Assembly: GCA_011947345.1 (NCBI GenBank)
Contig: JAAVTG010000581.1
Coordinates: 372,001-436,000 of the forward strand
Origin: Phytophthora quininea
Lineage: Eukaryota > Oomycota > Peronosporomycetes > Peronosporales > Peronosporaceae
Length of the DNA: 64,000 nucleotides
Direction: 5' to 3'
A program made the translations under genes and the position numbers. The notes beneath the pieces are model-generated. The model was given only the letters and a program-made list of their open reading frames with translations. It searched no databases and was not told the DNA's origin. Of this stretch, positions 24,632 to 36,193 are shown in pieces. Position 1 is the stretch's first letter. Each line of letters begins with the position of its first letter.

Positions 24632-25827
24632 ATGGGCAAGAACCGCTTCGTCGTCAACCCGTTCGGACACTTGCTCCTGTCTGAGGTCGACAAGAGTCAG
24701 CTCCGGCAGTTCGCCTACAACTTTTTCGACGCCAACGTGGCCAAGTATGAGACTTTCATCAGCCACGGCGGGCCCAAGGTCGACCCCAAGGAGTGGAAAC
24801 TCATAAAGACCAAAGACGACACTCGAGTCTACCTAGAAAAGGACCCTCCCATTCGCACTTCCATCTCGGGGTCCGTCTCCGATCTGCCCGCGTTGCTCAT
24901 GACCGGCGTGACGTGGGGAACTGTAGACGACTGCATGTTCGGCGCCTACAGCCCCACGCTTGAATTAATGCGCATCAAAGCCTCCTACGTCGAAGACATG
25001 AGCGGCGGTGCAGTCTTGGCAGTCCTTGAAGAGCCCACACTGGAGGACCCATTCCGATCAATGACCGTCAAGTGGATCGAGCTCGATCTGCCTTTCGCCT
25101 CGACGTCTCTGGTCAAGAACCGCGACTACGTCTACATCGAGTACATGCGGACGGTGACGATGTCGAATGGAGAGCGCATCGGTTGCCAGATCTATCACTC
25201 GATCAACTTCCCCAGACCAAAGAGCTCCCGAACCGCGTCCGAGCCAACATGACCGTATGCGGCATCTTTCGTCAGCTCGGTCCCGATACCGTCGAGGTGT
25301 ACGGCTCTGGATTTGTCGACCCTGCTGGTGATATGATCAAGGCGCTCGTGGTGCCGAGCATGGCCACGGGGTACTTGACAGTGCTGAAGTATGCGCACTG
25401 CAGCAAGATGAAGAAGATCTCGTGGCTCCTGCGCAAGCAATACGAGAAGGCCAAGGAGGTGGGCGCCCCTGGACGAGCTCACATCTGCGTGACGTGCACG
25501 GCATCAATGTCGAAGCTCAAGCGTGGCGACTACAGCAGCAACGAAGGCAGCACGTGTAAGCTGTGCGCTGGATACCTGTGTCGGTCCTGCCGCATCCAAC
25601 GCAAATTGACGTTCACGAACGCTGAAATGCAGTTGGGGCAGCGCAAGGTCTCGTTCTGCGGTCTGTGCCTACAGAATGCGAGAAGTATGAGTCCCATGGA
25701 AGTGATCAAGGAGCACATCGAGACGCTGGGCAAGCAGAGGCAGCTCAGTTCGACCAACACAGTCACGTCGTCCATTACCAGCTCCACCGTGTCGTACAAC
25801 AGCTCCGTGTCCGAGTACAGCAGCTAA
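24632..25827 (+). CDS. START3: START-domain protein with C-terminal FYVE-like zinc finger
   Basis: It starts with MGKNRFVVNPFG at 24632 and is co-linear with START2 throughout. The START-type region carries TWGTVDDCMFG, DMSGGAVLAVLEEP and GCQIYHSINFP; the zinc finger carries CVTC, CKLC, CRSC and CGLC. One base is missing in the C run at 25210-25213 (four present; five give N-F-P-Q-T-K-E-L-P as in START2), so the gene reads in two frames, 24632-25252 and about 25214-25827. Read through, it is close to 400 residues. The C-terminus is a Ser/Thr-rich tail (TNTVTSSITSSTVSYNSSVS). It is the rightward partner of START2 across the symmetry axis and the first gene of the rightward arm that continues with ABCC-C and ABCC-D. 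Confidence 0.87.
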
Positions 25828-25855
25828 GAAACCACCTTAATGTCATCTCTCTCCT

Positions 25856-26485
25856 TCACTCCTCCTCTTTCACTCTCGCAGCGTCCAGAGCGCTCATAAT
25901 GACCTCCTTGTAGCTGTGTGGGTGCGTTCGGTCGAACTGCGTCTGCATCCAGGCCAGCGTTTCGTCCGACTGGTGGTTGAGCTTGTCCCCGTCCTCGGTC
26001 GAGATCTTGACCGAACCAGCGGCAGTGGCTACTGCTTGACGGGCCAGCTCCCACTGCTGCTCGTTCTCCTCCTGTTTGAGTCCCAGCAGTACGAGCGCCT
26101 TGTAAAGTGCCTTGACTTTCTCCTCCTGATCGCGGGCGATGTCAATCTTGAAGTTCTCGTCGCCAACGTTGAGACGAAGCTCGCAGTCACGGTCCACCAC
26201 GCCGGTCGACTCGAAGGTCACGCTTTCCACGCAGTGGGTCTTGTACTCGAATCGCTCCACGAGCCTCCGAGTGGTTGTGGACGTCTCCGCCGTCACTTTG
26301 ACCACTGCACGGTCCGTGAAGGAGAACTCCTGGCGAACCGACTGCAGCGAGTACAAGATCTCCTCGCCTGGCAGCAGGTACGAGCTCGCCCACGCAGTTG
26401 AGAGGTCGCCCACAACCTCGCAGATGCCTGTCGTGCCGGCAATGTCCGACGCTAGGCCCTTGACGGCGGAGCTCGTGTTGCCCAT
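25856..26485 (-). CDS. bPH-domain (PF08000-like) small protein, probably N-myristoylated
   Basis: An intact frame of 209 residues. Residues about 35-140 resemble the bacterial-type PH fold (YLLPGEEILYSLQS, then FSFTDRAVVKV, RRLVERFEYKTHCVESVTFE, VDRDCELRLNVGDENFKIDI). PH-like folds of this sort serve as membrane or protein adaptors. The C-terminal third is helical and charged. The protein begins MGNTSSAVK: Gly at position 2 and Ser at position 6 fit an N-myristoylation signal, so it may sit on a membrane. It is homologous to the divergent pair at 42.5-43.9 kb. It lies tail-to-tail with START3 and head-to-head with ABCC-C, sharing about 295 bp of upstream DNA with the latter. Confidence 0.75.
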   Translation of the reverse strand: MGNTSSAVKGLASDIAGTTGICEVVGDLSTAWASSYLLPGEEILYSLQSVRQEFSFTDRAVVKVTAETSTTTRRLVERFEYKTHCVESVTFESTGVVDRDCELRLNVGDENFKIDIARDQEEKVKALYKALVLLGLKQEENEQQWELARQAVATAAGSVKISTEDGDKLNHQSDETLAWMQTQFDRTHPHSYKEVIMSALDAARVKEEE

Positions 26486-26780
26486 GATTGTCTACTTGAT
26501 GAATGAGGTCTGCTAGACGCACGCAAAAGTGATTTGGATCCGCTTGAACCAGTCAAGAAATGGTACAGGGAGCTGCTAGTCCCGCTTTGCACCGGCCGAC
26601 CAAGAACTGGGGCGTTGACGCTCGCTTACGACGGCAGACTAGTGGCAGCCACGCACGCGGCGGTCGTATTCATGGGCGTTCATCGTGCGGCCGTGCTTAC
26701 CCTCCACCTTGACTGTCAACAGTGATGACTGTACTGGCAGCAGCTCCAAACGCTCCTTCACTTTGGAATTCGACTGGTCG

Positions 26781-29700
26781 ATGATGAGTGGTGATGGCAA
26801 CTACCAGGAGCTCAAGACGCCGAAGGGCAGCCACGGCAACTCGATCGTCGACGAGAGCAAGAGGAGCCCTCTGGACACAGCCAACGCCTTGTCCATCGCG
26901 ACGATCTGGTGGCTGCAGCCCATGCTCAAGGAAGGCTACAAGGCTCCTTTGGACGAGAACAGCGTCTGGGACCTCCCGGAAGTGGACAAGGCTCGCCCCT
27001 GCAGCAGCGGTTCGATGCTGCGTACGTCGGAGAAGCCAACAAGAACTCGCTCAAAGCCCAGAAGAGAGGACTCGACCCGAAGCGACCCAACGTCAACTTT
27101 GCACTGTGGGAGGCGACCAAGGACACGTACGTGACGGCTCTCGTGTGCTACTCCGTCAACTCGGTACTAGTGTTGGTGCAGCCGTTCCTGATCAAGGCCA
27201 TCCTGCAGAACATGGAAGGCCAAAGCAACATGTTCGGCATCTCGTCAGGGTACGGACTGGCGGTGCTGCTTGGCTGCATCGCCTTCTGCGCTGCGACTGC
27301 CATCAACTCGGGCCAATTCCTGACAGCTCGAGCTGGCTGCAATGCCCGCATGGTGGTGATCAACAGCGCGTTCCAGAAGATCTTGAGGCTCTCAGCTATT
27401 GCACGGCGCACGATGAACAATGGCGAGGTGGTGACAATCGCTGGAGTGGACAGCGAGAGGGTCATGGAGGCCTATCGACTGGGTTTGTGGTGCATCATGT
27501 CGCCGATCATCCTCGTCGCGGTCTGCATTTTGATCGGCACGCAGATGGGGGCGTACGTCGGGCTTGCGGTGGCGGTGGTGAGTGCTGGCATTCTGTGGGG
27601 AGCATTCACGTCGTCTCGGAACATTGGCCTCTACAGACGACGCATCTCGAAGATTGGAGCCGACCGAGTCAAGCTGACGAACGAAGTGCTGCTGGGGATC
27701 CGCGTGATTAAATACTATGCGTGGGAGTACTCCATCAGCGACATCATCCGAGCTATCAGAGAAGAGGAAGTCGCTCTCATGCGCACGTACAACTACTACC
27801 GCTTGGCGAACGCCATCTTGATGTATCTTGGGCCGACGATCCTTAACCTCGTGTGCTTTGTGGTCTACGTGCTGCAAGGGAACACTCCAGACGTGTCGAC
27901 GACGTTTGTGATCCTCGCACTGACCAACTGCTGCAAAATGCCGTTCAGCATTTTCGCCAACAGCTCTGTGGCTGTTGCAGAGGCAATCACATCGACGCGT
28001 CGACTGTCGGACTTTCTCGTTTCAGGTGAGATCGATGGAGCTCCCGAGCATACAGGCTTGGTGAATAGCTCGCCATTGATCTCTATCCAGAACGCTGATT
28101 TCCAGTGGGAAGAGGACGCTGCAACGCCGGCGCTCTCCGATATCAACCTCACTCTTCAGCCGGGAACGCTCACCGTCGTTGTTGGCGCTGTCGGTAGCGG
28201 TAAATCTAGTCTCGTGAACGCAATACTCGGTGAGATGCAGCAACTACGAGGCTCTTGTATTGTGAATGGAGATATCGCGTACGCAAGTCAACAGGCCTGG
28301 ATCCAGAACCAAACCGTGCGAGACAACATCCTCTTCGGCGAGTCGTTCGACGCAGAGCACTACAACAATGTGGTCTCGGCCTGTCAGTTATTGCCGGATC
28401 TGGAGATGCTGGAACAAGGCGACCAAACAGAGATCGGGGAGCGTGGAATTAATTTAAGTGGCGGTCAGAAGGCTCGTGTGAGTGTGGCAAGAGCGATGTA
28501 CAGAGCTCACAAGTTCGATTTCGTCGTACTTGACGACCCGTTGAGTGCTTTGGACGTCCACGTGGCGAATGCAGTCTTTTCGGATGGTTTGTGTGGTATT
28601 GCCAAAGAGAAGACTCGCTTGTTGGTGTTGAACTCGCACTATCACTTGCTTCAGTATGCAGACCGTGTCGTGGTGATGTCAAAGGGGACAATAGTTGCGG
28701 ATGGTTCACTGGTAGATTTGAAGGACGAGTTTCCGTTCTTGGTCATATCTGGCCTTCACGATGGTGCAATGAAGAGCCAGGATGAAAGCAACGAGGATGA
28801 TCCAGACAGAAAATCGTCGACAGTTGCCGCTTCAACCAAAAAGACGCCGAAGACAACGCTGATGCACCACCAAAAAGCTTATTGTTGCAGAAGATCGGCT
28901 TGTGGGGTCTGTGAAAATGAAAACCTACATCGATTACTTGGCGTCGTCGGGATGGAACGGCTATCTCCTCGCGTTGCTGGTCTTTATTTTGTTTGTGGTG
29001 GCTCAAGTCGCGCTGTTCTTCTGCGACTGGTTCTTGAGTCAATGGTCCAAAGGTGCCTTTGATCTGAGTTCGAAAACCTCGCTGGCCATCTACGCTGGAA
29101 TTGTAGTAGGGTCCGCCCTGCTTGTTTTCATTCGTTGTACGTATTTTATGGAGGTCTGCATGGTGTGCTCGGGAAAGCTGCACTCAAAGTATCTGATGAA
29201 GGTGCTGCTGGCGCCCGTCACGACATTCTTCGATGTGACTCCAGTTGGACGCATCTTGAACCGGTTTTCAAGAGATCTCGATCAAGTAGACAACCCCTTG
29301 CCGTACTGGGCTCTTTGGATGCTGCTAATGATCTTCCAAATGGCCTCTGCGTTCATCGTTTGCGCGGCGGCTGACCCGTACGTACTGATCATCTACGTGC
29401 CCGTGGGATGGGGATTCCTCTTTGCCATCAAGGTGTACCAGGCATCGGCGCGGGAGCTAAAGCGGCTCGATAGTATCACACGGTCACCGTTCTTGAATTT
29501 GGTATCGGAGACGCTCTCAGGTATCGAGACTGTGCGGTCGTACAAGATGACAGAGTATTTCTCAGCGCTCTGCGAGCGGCATTTGGACGAGAACTCCAAG
29601 TATTATCTGCTGTATCAAACGTCTTCGCGGTGGTTCTCGATGCGAACAGATTGGCTCGTGTCGATCATCATCGCCGCCGTCGCAATCCTAGCGATTGCAA

Positions 29701-30653
29701 CCAAGTCCAGTTTGGGGGCATCTGTCGCGGGCCTTGGGCTAACCTACGCAGCTCAGCTTACCTCCAGCTTTCAGAGAATGACCACTCTGACGACACAAGT
29801 GGAGAATATCATGACGTGTTTCGAGCGGATCGCACACTACAACTCACTCGAAGAAGAAGGATATCGATGCGTCCCCATTAACAAGGACACAGTAGATCCC
29901 CAATGGCCACGCACCGGCATCGTCGAATTCAAGAACGTCGCCATGAGGTACAGAGATGATCTCCCCTTGGTCCTCAAGAGCGTGTCCTTCTCGGTCAAGA
30001 GCGGCGAAAAAGTCGGTATCTGCGGCCGAACTGGGTCTGGCAAGAGTTCGCTCATGAGTGTGCTGTTTCGTACTGTTGAGCTAGCTAGTGGTCAAGTGTG
30101 CATCGACGGCGTGGACATCTCCAGCATCACGGTGCACCAGCTTCGAACAAAGCTCACTATCATCCCACAGGACCCGATGCTCTTCAGTGGATCGCTGCGT
30201 ATGAACCTGGACCCGTTTGCCGAGCAGTCGGATGATCAGCTTTGGGACGTCCTCCGCAAAGTGCACTTGGCCGATATTGTGTCTGGGTGGGGTCGTGGAT
30301 TGGACTACGAGGTGGCCGAGAAGGGTGAGAATCTGTCGGTGGGTCAACGGCAATTGCTGTGCATTGCTCGCGCGCTGATCCGTGACAGCAAGGTGATCGT
30401 GATGGACGAAGCGACTGCGAATGTGGATCAGGAGTCGGACAAGCTGATCCAGCAGACGATGAAGGAGAGTTTCGGCGGCGGCGATCGGACCATTTTGTGC
30501 ATCGCGCATCGGCTGGAGACGATCATGGACAGCGACAAGATTTTGGTGCTGGATGCTGGAGTTGTGGCGGAGTTTGACACCCCGGCATTGCTGCAAATTC
30601 AAGGAGGACCATTCCGGTCACTTGCAGCGTCGAGTCGGTCGAGTCGACCGTGA
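26781..30653 (+). CDS. ABCC-C: full-size MRP-type ABC transporter
   Basis: The start at 26781 (MMSGDGNYQELKTPKG) precedes the ABCC N-terminal block (ATIWWLQPMLKEGYKAPL). Then come TMD1, NBD1 (GAVGSGKSS at about 28190, LSGGQ at about 28460, FVVLDD at about 28530), TMD2 and NBD2 (GRTGSGKSS, LSVGQ, VIVMDEA at about 30400). It is about 1,290 residues with no TMD0, like short MRPs. The non-canonical Asp in the NBD1 Walker B is an ABCC trait. Two contractions break the frame: C4 at 26996-26999 (five needed to read A-R-P-L-Q-Q-R-F-D) and A5 at 28872-28876 (six needed to read K-L-I-V-A-E-D). It pairs with ABCC-B across the axis. It shares a 601-bp block with ABCC-D that differs at one base. Confidence 0.9.
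29976..30576 (+). repeat. Homogenised NBD2 block, copy in ABCC-C
   Basis: These 601 nt are identical to 34429-35029 except for one visible base (GAACTGGG here, GAACCGGG there). Flanking coding sequence is far more diverged, which points to recent gene conversion. ABCC-B and ABCC-A carry slightly more diverged versions on the other strand. Confidence 0.85.
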
Positions 30654-31184
30654 CGTGGCTCATCACCAACGGTGCAGCTCGTGGATGAATGTGTCGGTGT
30701 TCTGCGCCTGGAGCCTGACGCTTTGGGCGCTATTCCATCCAACAGCTTGAGCGAGTTGTCGACAACCTCGTTCACTTGTTCTCTTTGGATAAAAAATGTA
30801 CCAGTCGTGGCGACACCCTCTCCAAGTCGGTCGACATGGGGCGAGTTAAATGCGCCCACATTGTCGCCGAGGAAATGAGCCACACCAAGGCGGTGGCGTT
30901 TGAAGAAACAAGATGCGCGTGCACGGGTGGATCGAGAACAGTAACGCTCACGATGGGATCAAGCATTGCTCCGTCGCAACTAGCTGTTTGAAATATCAAG
31001 ATGGTTAGGATAAGCGGTTGTTTGTCCCGTTGACGCCGAGGTAACGGCAGCAAAATTCGGAACCCTGCTGGATTTGACAACTGACACGCACGGTCGTTTC
31101 TCGAATGTATGGTGCTGTTACCGATAGCTCAGTCAAGAGACGATCACTTGAAGATTTCCCCGCTTCCTCGCACACCGAAGAAAT
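30654..31184. other. Intergenic stretch between ABCC-C and ABCC-D
   Basis: About 530 nt without a supportable gene. It should contain the promoter of ABCC-D. Only short chance frames are present. Confidence 0.5.
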
Positions 31185-34100
31185 ATGGGCTTGGCCCAAT
31201 TCGACGACATAGTCACCATCAAGAATGCTTCCTGCGGAGATACCAAGAAATTGCCTGCAACGGATCACTTTCCACGGTGGTCTGAACCCTCAACAGCGAA
31301 GACACAGCTGGACCAAGAAGACAACCCGCTTAACACGACCAACTTTTTGTCGGTTGCTACGCTGTGGTGGCTGCAGCCGTTGCTTAAGATTGGTTTCGAA
31401 GCCCCGCTAGATGAACGCGACGTATGGCCACTACCCACCGTCGATCAAGCTCACGTTCTCAAAGAGAAATTTGCCGCAGCCTACAGCACACAAACAGACA
31501 AAGCTTTCGGACGCTTCAAGAGGAATGGGGCACCGAAGCGACCAAACGTCAAGTTGGCGATCTGGAAGAGTGTCCGAAGTAAGTGGTGGACTGCAGTCGC
31601 GTGTTATCTGGCGAGCGCTGGTTTCATGCTGTTTCAGCCGTTCTTGGTCAAAGCCATCTTGAAAAATATCAACGGGGAAGAGAACGACCTCGGCATCTCC
31701 TCAGGGTACGTCCTGGCGGTGCTGCTCGGATTTTCGTCTTTGTGCGGCTCGACAATCATCAACGCAGGCATCTTCCTTACGACGCGGCTTGCCTGCAACG
31801 CCCGCATGATTTTCATCAACAGTACGTTTGACAAACTGCTTCGACTTTCAGCGACTGCACGACGTACCATGAACATGGGAGAAATTGTCACCTTTGTGAG
31901 TGTCGACAGCTACCGAGTCATGTTGGCTTTGAAAGATGGACTGTGGCTGCTCATAGCACCGCTGATGCTGATCGCAGCGAGCACACTCGTCGGCTGCCAG
32001 CTGGGGCTCGCGGTAGCGTTAGCAGTAGTCGCTGCACAGGTTGCGATCGTGTGCGGCGTCTTCTGCATTTCAAGGCAAATTGGCAAGTACCGGCAGCAGA
32101 TTTCTACGGTCACTGCGACTCGGGCGAGTATGACCAACGAGATGCTGCAGGGAATCCGAGTCGTGAAACTTTACGGGTGGGAGAGCTTCGCCAACGACTA
32201 CATCCGAGAGATTCGCGACTTGAAGTTTCGTTGCTGCGCAAATACAATTATCTGCGGCTCAGCAACGCGGTGTTGATGTCCGTAGCGCCGATTCTTCTCA
32301 ACGTGGTGTGCTTCACGACGACGATTCTGCTTGGCAAGACTGTGGATGTGGCCACGACGTTTACCATCCTAGCTCTGACGAACGCGTGCAGCAATCCTTT
32401 CGGCATTTTTGCAGAGGCGTCGATTGCCGCGACAGAAGCTCTCACATCAGCTAAGCGCTTATCCGCCTTCCTCGTGTCTACGGACACTGCTTCTGCTATC
32501 ATGGATGTCGCTCAGACGGACGAAGTTAAACCGACTCCGATCGTGTCACTTAAGGACGCTGCCTTTCAGTGGCAAGAAGACGCTCCAGCGCCAACGCTAT
32601 CCAATATCAACCTTACTCTTCAACCGGGAGCGCTTACCGTCGTCGTCGGTGCTGTCGGTAGTGGTAAGTCCAGTCTCGTAAACGCGATCCTCGGCGAAAT
32701 GCAGCAAGTTCGCGGCAGTCGCAAATTGGAAGGCAACTTCGCTTATGCCAGCCAGCAGGCGTGGATTCAAAGCCAAACCGTTCGAGACAACATTCTCTTT
32801 GGAGAGTCCTTCGATGTGGAGCACTACCAACAGGTAGTTTTGGCTTGTCAATTGGCGCAAGACTTTAAGATGCTGGAACATGGAGACCAAACGGAAATTG
32901 GAGAGCGCGGTATCAGCTTGAGTGGAGGTCAGAAGGCTCGTGTGAGTGTCGCGAGAGCAATGTACAGAGCCCGCAAATTTGATTTCGTGGTGCTTGACGA
33001 CCCGCTGAGTGCTTTGGACGTCCACGTGGCGAACGCAGTGTTTTCGGATGGGTTGTGCGGTATTGCCAAGGACAAGACTCGGTTGCTGGTTTTGAACTCG
33101 CACTATCATTTGCTTCAACACGCAGACCGTGTATTGGTCATGTCGGAGGGTCAGATCGTTGGTGATGGCACGCTGGCAGAGGTTCAAAGCGAGTTCTCGT
33201 TTCTGATGACATCGCAACATGCTCGGGGATCAAAAGAGGCTTCGACGGATGAAAAACCATCGAGTGGTGTCGAACAGAAAGTGGCGACGGATGCAGTTTC
33301 TGGCGATATCGAGAAAGCGGCAATTGTGAACACGTTGGGGAAAGAGAATCGACAAGTCGGCTCCGTGCAGCTGCAGACGTACGTGGATTACCTAGCTACC
33401 TCGGGCTGGAACGGGTATTGGTTGTGTGGGTCTATCCTGGCGTTATTCACGATCACACAATGCCTATTCTTCAGCTCGGATTGGTTCCTGAGCCAATGGG
33501 CCAAAGGAACTCTGACTCTCAGCCAGATCGACTCGCTCAAAGTGTACGTGGGGATGGTTACTGTCACAATTCTTTGGCCTTTGCTCGGTGCCATTTCATC
33601 ATCGAGGTCTGCATGTCGTGCTCCGTGCAGCTTCATTTCAAGCATCTTCGCAAAGTGATTGCAGCTCCGGTCAACACTTTCTTCGACGTGACTCCTATCG
33701 GCCAAATACTGAACCGGTTTTCGAGAGACCTGGACGAAGTCGACAACCCGCTGCCGTACTGGGGCGTTCTGCTGCTCCTCAGCGTCTTCCAAATGGGCTT
33801 ATCCATGATGGTATGCGCAGCTACCAACGTGTTTGTGTTGTTCATTTTCATTCCGATGGGGTACGGGTGTTTGTACGTGGCAAACGTTTACCAGGCTTCA
33901 GCTCGTGAACTCAAACGTCTCGACAGTGTGACGCGCTCACCCGTCTTGAACCTGGTCTCCGAGACAATCTCTGGAATTGACACCATCCGTTCGTACAACA
34001 TGGTGAAGCTGTTTTCGACCCGCTGCGAGAAGCTACTGGACCACAACGCCAAGTTCTTTTTCGCGTACCAAGCTGCGTCTCGGTGGTTTTCGATGCGAAT

Positions 34101-35109
34101 TGCGTGGTTGGCCTCTGTCGTCCTCGGAACTGTAGCTGTTCTGAGTGTTTCGACTAAGGCCACACTTGGAGCCTCCGTTGCCGGCCTCGCGCTTACCTAC
34201 GCGGCTCAGATTTCATCAAATGTGCAACGCATGATCACGCTGTCAACGCAAGTGGAAAGCATCATGACATGCTTCGAACGTATCGCGCACTACAACTCAC
34301 TCGACGTGGAAGGCGACAAATGCGTCCCTACCAACAAGGACACGGTCAACCCGCAATGGCCGCACACCGGCGCCGTCGAATTCAAAAACGTCGCCATGCG
34401 ATACCGAGACGATTTGCCGCTCATTCTTAAGAGCGTGTCCTTCTCGGTCAAGAGCGGCGAAAAAGTCGGTATCTGCGGCCGAACCGGGTCTGGCAAGAGT
34501 TCGCTCATGAGTGTGCTGTTTCGTACTGTTGAGCTAGCTAGTGGTCAAGTGTGCATCGACGGCGTGGACATCTCCAGCATCACGGTGCACCAGCTTCGAA
34601 CAAAGCTCACTATCATCCCACAGGACCCGATGCTCTTCAGTGGATCGCTGCGTATGAACCTGGACCCGTTTGCCGAGCAGTCGGATGATCAGCTTTGGGA
34701 CGTCCTCCGCAAAGTGCACTTGGCCGATATTGTGTCTGGGTGGGGTCGTGGATTGGACTACGAGGTGGCCGAGAAGGGTGAGAATCTGTCGGTGGGTCAA
34801 CGGCAATTGCTGTGCATTGCTCGCGCGCTGATCCGTGACAGCAAGGTGATCGTGATGGACGAAGCGACTGCGAATGTGGATCAGGAGTCGGACAAGCTGA
34901 TCCAGCAGACGATGAAGGAGAGTTTCGGCGGCGGCGATCGGACCATTTTGTGCATCGCGCATCGGCTGGAGACGATCATGGACAGCGACAAGATTTTGGT
35001 GCTGGATGCTGGAGTTGTGGCGGAGTTTGCCTCGCCGTCGTCATTGCTGCAAGTGAACGGAGGGATTTTCCGATCGCTTGTTCAGTCAAGTTCAGCTGTC
35101 TGCGCCTAA
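31185..35109 (+). CDS. ABCC-D: full-size MRP-type ABC transporter
   Basis: It starts with MGLAQFDDIVTIKN at 31185, followed by a polar N-terminus and the ABCC block (ATLWWLQPLLKIGFEAPL). TMD1 is followed by NBD1 (GAVGSGKSS, LSGGQ, FVVLDD), TMD2 and NBD2 (GRTGSGKSS, LSVGQ, VIVMDEA), ending at 35109. It is about 1,310 residues. Single-base deletions lie at 32221-32223 (TTGAAG where TTGGAAG gives L-E-V-S-L-L-R) and at 33573-33575 (T3 where four give T-I-L-L-A-F-A-R). In TMD1 it matches ABCC-A best (FQPFLVKAILKNINGEEND against FQPFLIKAILKNIKGEEND). In NBD2 it is almost identical to ABCC-C. The gene therefore looks like a mosaic of descent and conversion. Confidence 0.9.
34429..35029 (+). repeat. 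Homogenised NBD2 block, copy in ABCC-D
   Basis: Partner of the block at 29976-30576: same length, one visible mismatch. It begins abruptly at AAGAGCGTGTCC and ends abruptly after GCGGAGTTTG, both inside coding sequence. Confidence 0.85.
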
Positions 35110-35425
35110 GAGCAAGAACTTCATGACTTGCAGGTCTTTAAGTTTTAACCCATCTAACTCCAATATATACATCACAAGCGTTCTCGCTGCGCCGCAGCCA
35201 GCCCAGCCAGCAGCTCTGTTTTAATTAGTTTCCCTTGCACTGATAAAAATAACTTCACACCCGATCTGTTGTTGGTCACACACCCACGCTTTTTCGGGCT
35301 CCATAAGAAAGGCTATACAGCGTGAACCGCCAGTGCATGGAGGCGATAGCGTGCTACAAGATGTTGGAACTGGAGATGACAACCCTCGTCAAGCAGGGAA
35401 GCCGATAAATACATTTATGTAAAGT
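35110..35425. other. 3' flank of ABCC-D, no gene
   Basis: About 315 nt, AT-rich in part. Nothing recognisable. Confidence 0.4.
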
Positions 35426-35976
35426 TCATAAAAAGTTTATTTTAAGGATCAGTCGGCCGTCATAGATCATGACTGGATCTTTTGGACCCGTAACCACAAG
35501 CGTGAAGTAGAGCTCGATGCTGTGTTCTGCCGCATGGACGATGTAATGACCTGGATCAAGCTGGCACGCATGGAGTTCCAGTACAGTAGTAGAAGACATA
35601 GAGTTCTTTTGAAGCCGCTTGAACAACACCACATAGTCGAATGAAACACATTCGGCTCGCAGGAAGTTGCGGAAGGCATCGATATCTGTGTCATCAACAT
35701 CCTCGACAAAGTCGTTGCTTTCGCGAGGCAAAACTTGTTCCAAAGTTTGCGAGTAACCAAATCCGTTCGTCCGAGGTCAAAGCATGCCGCTTGAAGAGTG
35801 TGCATAAAGCACCAATTTCTATCTGACGTACCAGCCTTGCGGAAATGTTGAGTAAAACTTGGTGAAGGTCTCGCGACGACCAGCAGCGATCCAAGCATTT
35901 CCCTGGTACATGCACCAGTAAACGTCGCGAAGACTTTCGGGCCACTCATACGCCATCTAAAAGAGTAGAGTTCCAC
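35426..35976 (-). pseudogene. Degenerate or partial gene, unrecognised
   Basis: Two or three overlapping reverse frames (from 35976, 35945 and 35743) look like pieces of one coding region with frame changes and possible stops. The last piece (MEQVLPRESNDFVEDVDDTD to the stop at 35426) is acidic and then hydrophobic. It includes SIELYFTLVVTGPKDPVMIYDG, which looks like genuine beta-strand-rich coding sequence. No start region or family is recognisable. It lies at the edge of the repeat-rich interval. It could be a decayed gene, a 3' remnant or a broken mobile-element passenger. Confidence 0.3.
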
Positions 35977-36193
35977 TCCACCAAGTAGTACACGTGGGGA
36001 CTACACTGTCGACAAAGAGCCGTCGAGTCATTTTGTCAGTTTGATGTAGTTGTACACAATATTTATTCCAGGAGACTGACAGCCAACAGTTCGTTGTGGG
36101 TTCTCGTTGTTGGTTCTCAGCGCTCGCACATGGCCAATCTCACTAGTTGGCATCACTCTTGAATTTACCTGAGCCCCACTAAGCACTCCAGCC

